Notes: generated from the letters alone by a model not told the origin. A DNA stretch of 25,300 nt from Clostridia bacterium (GCA_009930125.1 RZYZ01000007.1:1-25300), one strand, 5' to 3'; numbered from the stretch's first letter, positions 1 through 8,258 are shown. Made by a program: numbers and translations.

Positions 1-432
1 GGATACAGTCTAGATGAAGCCACCCCGGACAATAGACTGGATGAGAGGCATCTGGGAGAGCTGGAGGGTGTGGAGTATCATATGCTCCACAAAGAAAACC
101 CGAATCTTTTTGTGGAATGGAATGAAGACTGGCTTCATTATAAGCCGGGCGGTGGTGAAAGCCACTTCGCATTTCAAAAGCGGATCGCTTCATTTCTGGA
201 GGATCTGGAGAATCAGTATACCAATGGAGAACGCGTACTTGTGGTCTGTCATGGTGGAACCATGAAGACGATCTTCTCTCATGTGTTCATGCATGATGCG
301 GATTCGTTTTTCAATATCGAAATCTATAACTGTTCCATCATGAGACTGAAAAAGCATAGAGACCGATTTGTTTTTGATGCGCTCTATAATATTGACGATT
401 ACTATGATGAAGGTGAGGGCAGGGAAACATGA
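1..432 (+). CDS. Histidine phosphatase family protein (phosphoglycerate mutase-like), 5' end missing
   Basis: The frame is open from base 1, so the N-terminus with the RHG phospho-acceptor histidine lies upstream of the window. What remains has the family's later motifs: LDERHLGELEG (the conserved rL.E...G.wEG segment), a GGES turn followed by an arginine-containing helix, and the second catalytic histidine in VVCHGGTMKTIF (His codon at 250). Family members remove phosphate from small metabolites or act as cofactor-dependent mutases; the substrate cannot be told from this fragment. The stop codon overlaps the start of aroD as ATGA (429-432), so the two genes are probably translationally coupled. 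The first in-frame ATG at 70 is internal and is not the true start. Confidence 0.85.
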   Translation, partial: GYSLDEATPDNRLDERHLGELEGVEYHMLHKENPNLFVEWNEDWLHYKPGGGESHFAFQKRIASFLEDLENQYTNGERVLVVCHGGTMKTIFSHVFMHDADSFFNIEIYNCSIMRLKKHRDRFVFDALYNIDDYYDEGEGRET

Positions 433-1208
433 AGCCTCTGAAGATCGGAAAAGTCATTTTTGATGACGGTTCCTTCAACATCTGCGCCACATTGACCCCA
501 GGGACGGTGGAGGAACTGAGAAAAGATCTGAATACCCTTAAAGGGAGAGCATTCAGTATCATTGAATGGAGAGCGGATAGTCTGCTTCTGACAAGCAGAT
601 TATCTGAGGAAATAGCAACAGGCATGAGACTGATTAAAGAAGTATTTCCTGAAAAACCTCTGATCTTCACCTATCGATGGAAAGAAGAGGGGGGACAGAC
701 TTCGCTGGAACCGAAGGAACTCTTCAGAATACGCAGAGAAATAGTAGAGCAGAATCTCGCTGATATCTTGGATATTGAGATGTACTGGTTTCGGAATGCG
801 CAGAATGAAGAGAATCTGGATGCGTACTTCAGTCTTGTGAAAGAGGCGAAGAAAAAAGGGATGAAAGTACTGCTCTCCTGGCATGATTTCAGTAACACCC
901 CGGATGAGGAGCAGCTGCTGCGCATCTTTAGAACCCAGGAGAAACTGGGCGCGAATCTGGCTAAGGTTGCTGTGGCTGCAGTGGTGGAAAGCGATGTGGA
1001 CCGGCTTATGACGGCCTCTTTCAGAATAGCGCAGTCTCTCACCATTCCACATATCGCTCTTTCCATGGGGGACCTGGGAAAGAGATCCAGATATGACAGG
1101 AAGAGATCCATGACCTGCGTCACTTTTGCGCCGGTCCATAATCCTTCAGCGCCAGGACAGCTGCCTCTGGATGAACTCCATGAGAGGCTGAATGAAGAGC
1201 AGGAATGA
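429..1208 (+). CDS. aroD: Type I 3-dehydroquinate dehydratase
   Basis: This enzyme dehydrates 3-dehydroquinate to 3-dehydroshikimate in the shikimate pathway, through a Schiff base on lysine. The 259-residue protein has the type I layout: EWRAD (Glu46, Arg48, Asp50), Arg83 in FTYR, catalytic His152 in SWHDF, Schiff-base Lys179 in LAKVAVA, SMGDLGKRSR near 212-221, and SAPGQ close to the C-terminus. Where many homologues read K-A-V-M-P after the lysine this one reads KVAVAA, a mild departure. The start overlaps the upstream stop (ATGA). No other shikimate gene is in view; the next gene is a glycoside hydrolase. Assignment is firm from the catalytic residues. Confidence 0.93.
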   Translation: MKPLKIGKVIFDDGSFNICATLTPGTVEELRKDLNTLKGRAFSIIEWRADSLLLTSRLSEEIATGMRLIKEVFPEKPLIFTYRWKEEGGQTSLEPKELFRIRREIVEQNLADILDIEMYWFRNAQNEENLDAYFSLVKEAKKKGMKVLLSWHDFSNTPDEEQLLRIFRTQEKLGANLAKVAVAAVVESDVDRLMTASFRIAQSLTIPHIALSMGDLGKRSRYDRKRSMTCVTFAPVHNPSAPGQLPLDELHERLNEEQE

Positions 1209-1236
1209 GCATCAGTCAAATCAAATGGAGGTGAAA

Positions 1237-3672
1237 ATGGTGCTGAAATATCAGAATCTCATCAGCAATATGTCTTTAGAAGAGAAAATCAGACTCACAT
1301 CGGGAAAAGACAACTGGAGAACCGTGGAAATGAAGCATCTGGAGATTCCTAAAATCACCCTTAGCGATGGCCCCCATGGACTGAGACATCAGGAGGAAGG
1401 CCAGGATCATCTGGGCATCAATGATAGTAATCCAGCCACCTGTTTTCCGCCTGCATGCCTTACTGCAGCATCCTTTGATGAGAACCTGCTTTATGAAATG
1501 GGTAAAGCCATCGGATATGAAGCGCTGTGCCAGAATGTGCAGGTTGTGCTGGGCCCAGGGGTCAACATCAAGAGAAATCCGCTGTGCGGCAGAAATTTCG
1601 AGTACTTTTCGGAGGATCCCTGTCTTTCTTCAAGACTTGCTACTGGGTGGGTCAGAGGCGTCCAGAGTATGGGAGTCGGGACCAGCCTGAAGCACTTCGC
1701 CATGAACAATCAGGAAAACAACAGAATGAAATAGGACAGTCTGGCAGACAGAAAGACCATGCATGATATTTATCTCAAGGCATTTGAAGGTCCTGTCAGG
1801 GATGCGAAGCCTTATACTGTCATGGCATCCTATAATCTCATCGATGGCGTCTATGCCTGCGAACATCCGTATCTATTACGGGATGTGCTGAGGAAGAAAT
1901 TCGGATTTGAAGGCGTCCTTGTCACAGACTGGGGTGCGATGAATGACAAGGTGAAATCTCTACAGGCGGGACTTGACCTGGAAATGCCCGGAGGAGCCAT
2001 GTATTTCGATGAAGAAGTCAAAGAAGCCATAGGCTTAGAGGAAATGGATGTCAGGCACCTGGACCAGGCGGTAGACCGCATACTGGAGCTTGTATTCAGA
2101 ACCCGAAACAGCAGAGAAGAAGTGCTGTCAGAGTATGGTCCTCTGGATAAAGAATCCGTGGATCGGGAAAAGCACCATGAACTGGCAAGAAGAGTTGCCA
2201 GGGAGTCCATGGTTCTTTTGAAAAATGAAGATGGCATCCTTCCTCTGGAAAAAGAAAATGCGCCAAGAATCCTCGTTACAGGTGTCCTGGCGGAAAAGCC
2301 CAGATATCAGGGGGCAGGAAGTTCACATATCAACCCCTACAAAGTGACATCGCTTCTGGATGGGCTGGAAGGGCGTCAGATCCCCTACAAGTATTATCAA
2401 GGATACTCATTGACAGATGGGGTTCCGGATGAAAGTCTAAAGGAGGAGATTCTGTCAGCTATAGAAGAAGATGACATCATTCTGGTGGCCGCCGGACTTC
2501 CTGACGAGTATGAATCAGAGGGGTTTGACAGAGCGCATATGAGGCTTCCGAAGCAGCAGGATGATCTGATTATGAAGCTCACCAAGAAGAGCAGGAAAGT
2601 CGTCGTGCTGCTCTATGCGGGTGCTCCAGTGGAGATGCCCTGGGCTGATGCGGTGTCGGCGATCTTCAATCTCTACCTTCCTGGACAGGCGGGAGGAGAA
2701 GCGGCAGTGGATCTTCTCTTCGGAGAATACAGCCCCAGCGGCAAACTTCCTGAAACGATACCGCTTCGTTACGAAGATCATCCGACATCAGAAATATTCG
2801 GCGTAGATAATTATGAAGTTGAATACAGGGAAGGGATCTATGTCGGGTACAGATACTTCGATAAGGCAGAGAAGGAAGTTCTCTTTCCTTTCGGACATGG
2901 ACTCTCCTATACAGCATTCCAGTACCAGGATCTTTCTCTTTCACGAAAAGAAATCAGGATGGAGGAAGAGGAAGAGGTGACGGTTTCGTTCAGACTTCGA
3001 AACACAGGACCAGTGGAAGGGAAGGACACTGCCCAGCTCTATCTGGAGCGAGTGAATCAGGAAGGATATGTTGTGAAGAAGTCCCTGAAGGGATTCAGTA
3101 AGATTTCCTTGAAACCAGGAGAAGAGAAGAACATAGAGATCAGGCTTCGAACAGAGGATTTTTGTGAATATGATCTGAACCTCGAGAAAGAGGTGCTTTA
3201 TGAGGGCGGTTACCGCATTCATATCGGATCTTCTTCGCGGGATCTCCGATTGACGACAGAAATCAAATCCACTGGCATCCAGCCTGATATGGCTACTGTT
3301 CCGGAATATTACAAGAAACCGGAAGGAAAACCATCGAGTAGAGATTTTGAAATGCTCAAGGGAACTCGAGTCAGAAAAATCCAGACAGGGAAGCCTTACA
3401 CAGTGGATCATACCCTCTACGAAATGAAGGATGCGCTGCAGATGAAAATTGTCATGAGGATTCTGAAAAGGATGCTGGGTGGAGCCACAGGGGTTAAGGA
3501 TGAAAATGACAATGCCTATAAGGTAGTCTACTCCATGTTCATGCACACCCCCATCAAAAGGCTGTCTTTACTTTCTCCAGACAAGATGCCGAAGTATCTT
3601 GGAGAATCCATTGTTCATATTGCCAACGGGGAGTTTCTGAAAGCGGCGAAGAAAGCACGAGATAAGAAATAA
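1237..3672 (+). pseudogene. Family 3 glycoside hydrolase (beta-glucosidase type) interrupted by an in-frame TAG
   Basis: Two open frames, 1237-1734 and 1735-3672, lie in the same reading phase and are parted only by TAG at 1732-1734 (codon 166). Read through, they give one family 3 enzyme of about 811 codons: an N-terminal barrel (SDGPHGLR, KHFAMNNQENNRM), the nucleophile Asp231 in VLVTDWG, a second domain with the likely acid/base Glu428 in ESEGFDR, a fibronectin III-like domain (KDTAQLYL), and a C-terminal extension of about 140 residues. There is no frameshift. The TAG sits between NRMK and DSLADRKT, where relatives have an ordinary residue. ATG 1237 is chosen because GGAGG lies 5 bases upstream. 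The first fragment lacks the nucleophile; the second has an ATG at 1759 without a good ribosome-binding site. Nonsense mutation, base-call error and readthrough are all possible. No signal peptide is seen. Confidence 0.85.
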
Positions 3673-3707
3673 CGGTCACTACGGTTTCTGTATGGGCTGA
3701 AATGGGA

Positions 3708-3748
3708 AAACCTGAAAGACGCAGTTCAGTATGCGCTCTTTCAGGTTT
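3708..3748. terminator. Two-way intrinsic terminator between the GH3 gene and the convergent small gene
   Basis: A 12-bp perfect stem (3708-3719 with 3737-3748) continues inward as CGCA/TGCG with one bulged base. T-rich sequence follows on the plus strand, and TTTT follows on the minus strand. The right arm contains the stop codon of the minus-strand gene (3741-3743), so the terminator is built into that gene's end. Confidence 0.85.
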
Positions 3749-3980
3749 CTTTGTCCTTGTTTTCATGTTCTTTTTCAGATTTTTCGTCCTGGCTCTGTTC
3801 CTGCTGGAACTTTCTGGCTTCCTTCGCCAGTTCCAGTGCCTTTTGCCTTGCTTCCTTCGCTTTTCTGCGTCTCTCCTTCTGATATTCGATATCCGGCTTA
3901 TAAGCAAGATAAAGTCCCGAAACAATCCCCACATAGATGAAGATTCCTGCAAGAAGTCCTATAATATATTTTGTTTCCAT
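3741..3980 (-). CDS. Small membrane-anchored protein with a charged tail
   Basis: The 79-residue protein starts METKYIIGLLAGIF and has one membrane helix (about residues 5-28). A long Lys/Arg/Glu/Gln-rich segment follows that looks helical or coiled-coil (ERRRKAKEARQKALELAKEA) and ends in an acidic/lysine tail. The start at 3980 is preferred over longer upstream frames because GGTGAT lies just upstream and an extended -10 (TGGTATAAT, 4010-4002) lies about 22 bases further. The family is not recognised. The topology suggests an anchored cytoplasmic helix, which is inference. It is transcribed divergently from rarA and convergently towards the GH3 gene. Confidence 0.65.
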   Translation of the reverse strand: METKYIIGLLAGIFIYVGIVSGLYLAYKPDIEYQKERRRKAKEARQKALELAKEARKFQQEQSQDEKSEKEHENKDKET

Positions 3981-4001
3981 ATCATCACCATACCTTGATT
4001 T

Positions 4002-4010
4002 ATTATACCA
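4002..4010 (-). promoter_or_regulatory. Extended -10 promoter of the small membrane protein gene
   Basis: On the minus strand this reads TGGTATAAT, a full extended -10, correctly placed before the ribosome-binding site of the 3741-3980 gene. No convincing -35 is seen. Confidence 0.6.
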
Positions 4011-4056
4011 TCTCTGTCGAAGCTTAAGAAGCTGAAAGTAGAAAAATCGGAAAACG

Positions 4057-4065
4057 TGGTATAAT
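4057..4065 (+). promoter_or_regulatory. Extended -10 promoter of rarA
   Basis: TGGTATAAT is a consensus extended -10 placed so that transcription would begin near 4072, directly before GGGTGATG and the ATG at 4087. No good -35 is present. It is the exact inverted copy of the divergent -10 at 4002-4010. Confidence 0.65.
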
Positions 4066-4086
4066 TTTAGATGGGTGATGAAAAAT

Positions 4087-5355
4087 ATGGAACCTTTAGC
4101 AAGTAAACTGAGGCCTAAAAATCTGAATGAAGTATTGGGCCAGAAACATCTCATCGGAGAAGGGAAAATCCTGTCCAGCATGGTGAAGAGCGGAAGTCTT
4201 ATGAATATGATCTTCTATGGTCCTCCGGGCATCGGCAAGACCACTGTGGCTAGACTGCTGGCAGACCTTACAGACAGGAAATTCATCAGTCTCAATGCGT
4301 CGACGGATTCTCTGAAAGATGTGAAGAATGCCTTGGAAGAACTGAATATGTTCATGGGACAAAAAGGACTTCTACTCTATATAGATGAAATTCATTTATT
4401 CAACAGACGGAATCAGCAGGTGCTTCTGGATTACATGGAGAACGGGAAGATCATTCTGGTGGGATCCACCACGGAGAATCCTCATTTTGCAGTATTCAAA
4501 GCGCTTCTTTCCAGAGCCATGGTCATTGAATTCAAACCACTGGAGTTTGAGGATATTCACGACGGCATGAATCGTGCCATAGCGTTTTACAAAGAGGAAA
4601 AGGGACTGAAAGAGGTAGTGATCTCGAAGGTGTCCATGGACTTCATCGCAAGTCTTGCCAATGGAGATATGAGAAAGGCCATCAACAATCTGGAACTGCT
4701 TCTTCTATCCAAAGACCGGGTCAACCAGGAGATTATCGAAATCAGTCAGGAAGATGTGGAGACTCTGCTGCAGAGGAAAATCATCAATTTCGATATGGAT
4801 GGCGATTATCATTATGATCTTCTTAGCGCCTTTCAGAAATCCATCAGGGGAAGTGATGAGAACGCCGCGCTTCTCTATCTGGCCATGCTGCTTAAGGGTG
4901 GAGACCTGATTTCCGTGAACAGAAGACTGCTGGTCATTGCAGCAGAGGACATCGGCCTTGCCAATCCGCAGGCCATTTCCATTGTGAAGGCCTGTACTGA
5001 TGCGGCCCTTACTCTGGGGCTGCCAGAAGCGAGGATTGTACTGGCTCAGGCGGTGATTCTCCTGGCTACCTCACCGAAGTCCAATTCCGTCATTACCGCC
5101 ATTGATTCGGCAATCAGTACGGTGGACTCGACCTCGGTTCTGGAGCTTCCCGCTCATCTGCGAGATGGACATTATGCAGGAGCCAAATCTCTGGGGCGAA
5201 TGCAGAAGTATCTTTACCCCCACAGCTACAAGAATAACTATGTGAAACAGAACTATATGCCGAAAGGACTGGAAGGCAGAAAGTTCTATGTCACAGGCAG
5301 CAATAAATACGAAGAAGCCACTAAGAACTACTGGAAACAGATCAAGGAAGAATAA
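4087..5355 (+). CDS. rarA: Replication-associated recombination protein A (RarA/MgsA family AAA+ ATPase)
   Basis: RarA proteins are clamp-loader-like AAA+ ATPases that act at stalled replication forks. The 422-residue protein shows MEPLASKLRPKNLNEVLGQ at the N-terminus, Walker A GPPGIGKTT (Lys51), Walker B LLLYIDEIH (Asp100, Glu101), sensor 1 VGSTTENP, and the C-terminal family signature (IAAEDIGLANPQA, then SPKSN and a YPHSYKNNYVKQNYMP-like region). The start at 4087 is preferred over GTG 4075 and ATG 4078: those lie inside the ribosome-binding site and only a few bases past the predicted transcript start. As in Bacillus subtilis, it stands directly before an Rrf2-type regulator, a cysteine desulfurase and mnmA. 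Confidence 0.93.
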   Translation: MEPLASKLRPKNLNEVLGQKHLIGEGKILSSMVKSGSLMNMIFYGPPGIGKTTVARLLADLTDRKFISLNASTDSLKDVKNALEELNMFMGQKGLLLYIDEIHLFNRRNQQVLLDYMENGKIILVGSTTENPHFAVFKALLSRAMVIEFKPLEFEDIHDGMNRAIAFYKEEKGLKEVVISKVSMDFIASLANGDMRKAINNLELLLLSKDRVNQEIIEISQEDVETLLQRKIINFDMDGDYHYDLLSAFQKSIRGSDENAALLYLAMLLKGGDLISVNRRLLVIAAEDIGLANPQAISIVKACTDAALTLGLPEARIVLAQAVILLATSPKSNSVITAIDSAISTVDSTSVLELPAHLRDGHYAGAKSLGRMQKYLYPHSYKNNYVKQNYMPKGLEGRKFYVTGSNKYEEATKNYWKQIKEE

Positions 5356-5367
5356 GGGGCAATAAAG

Positions 5368-5396
5368 TTGACACAATCACTCGGAATTGATACAAT
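5368..5396 (+). promoter_or_regulatory. Sigma-A promoter of the Rrf2 operon with a tandem repeat
   Basis: The -35 TTGACA (5368-5373) and -10 TACAAT (5391-5396) are 17 bases apart. The decamers TTGACACAAT (5368-5377) and TTGATACAAT (5387-5396) match at 9 of 10 positions with a 19-base period, and each covers one promoter element. This is a plausible operator for autoregulation by the downstream Rrf2 protein. Confidence 0.75.
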
Positions 5397-5426
5397 TTAT
5401 GGATGAAATGCCTTGGAGGTGTAGAT

Positions 5427-5876
5427 GTGAAACTATCAACAAAAGGAAGATACGGTGTCAAAGCGATGATGGATCTGGCGATTCATTACGGGAACAATCC
5501 GATTTCAATAAAGAGTATTTCCGAGCGTCAGGGGATCTCAGAGTATTATCTGGAACAGCTTTTCGCGCCCTTAAGACGAGCGAAGCTTGTCAAAAGCGTA
5601 AGAGGTGCACAAGGTGGATATATCCTGAACAGACTGCCTAAAGAGATCACGGTGCTGGAAATCATGGATGTGCTGGAAGGACCTGTGGAGATCTCGGACT
5701 GCCTGACCAATGATGAGTGCGATTATCTGGAAGCCTGTGCCACAAGGGTGCTGTGGGCTAAAATAAGAGATTCCATCAATTCGGTCATGGCGGGTGTGAC
5801 GCTGCAGGATATGCTCAATGATTACAGAAAAATGCAGGCGACGCCGATCAAAGAGGGGATATTTCTGAATGACTGA
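5427..5876 (+). CDS. Rrf2-family transcriptional regulator with an IscR-type cysteine triad
   Basis: The 149-residue protein has an N-terminal winged helix (KLSTKGRYGVKAMMDLA, SISERQGISEYYLEQLFAPLRRAKLVKSVRGAQGGY), typical of Rrf2 proteins such as CymR and IscR. It carries three cysteines spaced C-x5-C-x5-C (CLTNDECDYLEAC), the spacing that holds the [2Fe-2S] cluster in IscR; Bacillus CymR at the equivalent locus lacks these. The GTG start at 5427 is chosen because GGAGGTG lies 7 bases upstream; an in-frame ATG at 5403 falls at the predicted transcription start and has no ribosome-binding site. It overlaps the cysteine desulfurase start by 8 bases. It probably senses iron-sulfur or cysteine status and controls its own operon (inference). 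Confidence 0.88.
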   Translation: MKLSTKGRYGVKAMMDLAIHYGNNPISIKSISERQGISEYYLEQLFAPLRRAKLVKSVRGAQGGYILNRLPKEITVLEIMDVLEGPVEISDCLTNDECDYLEACATRVLWAKIRDSINSVMAGVTLQDMLNDYRKMQATPIKEGIFLND

Positions 5877-7020
5877 TTTTATATATCTGGATAATGCAGC
5901 CACCACATTCATGGATTATGATGTGCTGAAAGCCATGGAACCCTACTATCTGGAAAAGTATTCCAATCCATCCTCGATTTACTCCTTTTCCAGAGAAAAC
6001 AAATCAGCCATGAAAAGGACCAGAGATGTGGCAGCGAAGCTTCTGGGTGCAAAACCCAAGGACATCTATTTCACTTCAGGTGGAAGTGAAGCGATCAACT
6101 GGGCGATCAAGGGTGTTGTATATGGCAATGAAGGTAAAGGCAGACACCTGGTTTCCACCAGGATCGAGCATCATGCTACGCTGCATACACTGGAATTTCT
6201 GGAGAAACAGGGTTATGAAGTGACCTATCTTGACGTGGATGAAACAGGACAGATCGATCTTTCGGAGCTGAGACGCGCCATCAGACCGGATACAGTTCTT
6301 GTAAGCATCATGGCTGCCAATAATGAGATCGGGACCCTTCTTCCGCTGAAAGAGATTGGAAGGATCTGCAGAGAAATGGGGACTTTTTTTCATACAGATG
6401 CGGTCCAGGCTGTAGGTGCAGTGGAGATTGATGTGGAAGAGATAAGTATCGATTTGCTTTCAGCATCGGCACATAAGTTTCACGGTCCCAAAGGAGCCGG
6501 CTTTCTTTACCTCAGAAGTGGAATCGTCATAGAGAATCTTATCCATGGCGGAAATCAGGAAAGAGGCAGAAGATCCGGTACGGAGAACGTGGCTGGAATT
6601 GTAGGAATGGGCAAAGCCCTGGAAATTCTCATGGCAGAAAAAGAAGAGAAAAACAGAAGACTGACTTCGCTTCGCAATCAGCTCACAGAGGGGCTTCTGC
6701 ACATAGAAGGAAGCAGACTGAATGGCCCGAATGGTGTAGACAGACTTCCGAACAACGTGAACATCTCCTTTTCCGGGGTAGATGGTGAAGCCCTGCTCAT
6801 GAATCTGGATCTGGCTGGGATTCTAGCCTCTTCAGGTAGTGCGTGCACCTCTGGTGCCATCGATGAATCCCATGTTCTTCAGGCCATTGGTGTGGAAAAG
6901 GAATATATCCGAGGCAGTCTGAGATTTACCCTGAGTAAATACAATATGGAAGATGAGATCGAAAAGACCATAAAAACAGTAGAAGAAGTTGTAATGAGAC
7001 AAAGAAAAATCGGAAGATAG
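5869..7020 (+). CDS. Cysteine desulfurase (NifS/IscS class)
   Basis: This pyridoxal-phosphate enzyme takes sulfur from cysteine as an enzyme persulfide and passes it to tRNA thiolation or Fe-S cluster assembly. The 383-residue protein has YLDNAATT at the N-terminus, SGGSEAINWAI, the substrate-region histidine in RIEHHATL, the cofactor lysine Lys203 in SAHKFHGPKG, RSGTENV, and the active Cys326 in SSGSACTSG. GAGGGG lies 10 bases before the ATG, which overlaps the regulator's last codons. No nifU/iscU scaffold gene follows: the next gene, 36 bases on, is mnmA. Delivery of sulfur to MnmA, as for YrvO in Bacillus, is therefore the likeliest main job. Confidence 0.93.
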   Translation: MTDFIYLDNAATTFMDYDVLKAMEPYYLEKYSNPSSIYSFSRENKSAMKRTRDVAAKLLGAKPKDIYFTSGGSEAINWAIKGVVYGNEGKGRHLVSTRIEHHATLHTLEFLEKQGYEVTYLDVDETGQIDLSELRRAIRPDTVLVSIMAANNEIGTLLPLKEIGRICREMGTFFHTDAVQAVGAVEIDVEEISIDLLSASAHKFHGPKGAGFLYLRSGIVIENLIHGGNQERGRRSGTENVAGIVGMGKALEILMAEKEEKNRRLTSLRNQLTEGLLHIEGSRLNGPNGVDRLPNNVNISFSGVDGEALLMNLDLAGILASSGSACTSGAIDESHVLQAIGVEKEYIRGSLRFTLSKYNMEDEIEKTIKTVEEVVMRQRKIGR

Positions 7021-7056
7021 CGCATTGTGTGTGAATAAACAGAGTAAGGTGAAAAG

Positions 7057-8136
7057 ATGAAAAAAAGAGTAGTACTGGGTATGTCAGGTGGAGTGGATTC
7101 CGCCGTTGCGGCATACCTGTTAAGAGAGCAGGGGTATGAGGTCATCGGTGTGACCATGCAGGTCTGGCAGGATGACAATGGCTTCAAGGAAAGAGAAGGC
7201 GGATGCTGTTCCTTGTCCGCAGTGGATGATGCCAGAATGGTTGCAGATACTTTGGATATTCCGTTTTATGTCATGAATTTCAAAGAAGTATTCAGAGAAA
7301 AGGTCATTGATTACTTCATGGAGGAATATATTGAAGGAAGAACACCGAATCCATGCATAGCCTGTAACAAATACATCAAGTTTGATGAGCTTCTGCATCG
7401 TGCGGAAACGCTGGGTGCTGATTATGTAGCCACAGGTCATTATGCCAAGATCTATGAGAAAGACGGCAGAATGGTGATTGAAAAAGCGGATGATGATACG
7501 AAGGATCAGTCCTATGCGCTTTACAACCTGACCCAGGAGCAGCTGAGAAAGACACTGATGCCCTGCGGTGAGTTCAAGAAGAGCAGAATCAGAGAAATCG
7601 CCAAAGAGATGGACCTGGGGGTTCACAACAAGAAAGATTCTCAGGAAATCTGTTTCATTGATGACAACGATCATGGCAGATACATCTACGAGAAGAAGCC
7701 GGAGCTGAAAATGCCTGGAAATTTCGTGGATCCGGAAGGAAACGTACTGGGACAGCATAAGGGCATTGCCTATTACACCATTGGTCAGCGTAAAGGATTA
7801 GGTCTTTCTTTAGGAAGACAGGTATTCGTGTCCAAGATCGACAAGAATACCAATGAAGTAGTGCTCACAGATGAAAGTGCACTGTTCAAGAACACCCTCA
7901 TCGCCCATGACCTGAACTGGGTTTCAAGGGATGAGGTCAAAGAGCCCTACAAGGCCAAGGCAAAAATCAGATATTCAGCAAAACCTGCCCAGTGCACCAT
8001 CTATCCTATGGAAGAGGGTAAGGTGAGGGTTGTGTTTGAAGAGAAGCAGAGAGCCATGACAAAAGGTCAGGCTGTGGTATTCTATGAAGACAACTTCGTC
8101 TTGGGTGGAGGAACCATCTATGCAATTGAAAACTAG
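7057..8136 (+). CDS. mnmA: tRNA-specific 2-thiouridylase MnmA
   Basis: MnmA thiolates the wobble uridine (U34) of tRNAs for Lys, Glu and Gln, using ATP to adenylate the base and a persulfide as sulfur donor. The 359-residue protein has the PP-loop SGGVDS (residues 10-15), the catalytic Cys100 in NPCIACNK, ATGHYAK, KDQSYALY, the second catalytic Cys199 in SQEICFI, and a C-terminal beta-barrel region (YTIGQRKGLGLS). AAGGTG lies before the ATG. It is the last gene of the unit and is followed by a strong terminator. The sulfur donor is very likely the desulfurase encoded just upstream. Confidence 0.95.
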   Translation: MKKRVVLGMSGGVDSAVAAYLLREQGYEVIGVTMQVWQDDNGFKEREGGCCSLSAVDDARMVADTLDIPFYVMNFKEVFREKVIDYFMEEYIEGRTPNPCIACNKYIKFDELLHRAETLGADYVATGHYAKIYEKDGRMVIEKADDDTKDQSYALYNLTQEQLRKTLMPCGEFKKSRIREIAKEMDLGVHNKKDSQEICFIDDNDHGRYIYEKKPELKMPGNFVDPEGNVLGQHKGIAYYTIGQRKGLGLSLGRQVFVSKIDKNTNEVVLTDESALFKNTLIAHDLNWVSRDEVKEPYKAKAKIRYSAKPAQCTIYPMEEGKVRVVFEEKQRAMTKGQAVVFYEDNFVLGGGTIYAIEN

Positions 8137-8143
8137 CAAGAGA

Positions 8144-8171
8144 GGAGCTTATCATATAAGCTTCTTTTTTT
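8144..8171 (+). terminator. Intrinsic terminator after mnmA
   Basis: A 9-bp stem (8144-8152 with 8156-8164, one G-T pair) with loop CAT is followed by seven T residues. Confidence 0.9.
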
Positions 8172-8179
8172 ATATCTCG

Positions 8180-8208
8180 TTGACCTCAGGATAGAATGAA
8201 GGTATGAT
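8180..8208 (+). promoter_or_regulatory. Sigma-A promoter of the DUF2812 gene
   Basis: TTGACC (8180-8185) and TATGAT (8203-8208) are 17 bases apart, between the mnmA terminator and the next ribosome-binding site. Confidence 0.7.
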
Positions 8209-8258
8209 AAGAATATAACATTTTATAGTTCAGAAAGATCAGGAGGAGGCAGCAAGGC

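Noticed and set aside
600..1219. Two long minus-strand open frames of about 180 codons antisense to aroD
   Set aside because: They lie wholly inside a gene with all catalytic residues, have Ser/Phe/Leu-rich shadow composition and lack ribosome-binding sites.
1732..1734. Pyrrolysine or a reassigned TAG codon in the glycoside hydrolase
   Set aside because: Several other genes in the window end in TAG, and family 3 enzymes are not known pyrrolysine proteins. It is kept only as one open option in the finding.
7120..7758. A 212-codon minus-strand frame antisense to mnmA
   Set aside because: It is a mirror of a well-conserved gene, with no family wording and no promoter or ribosome-binding site.
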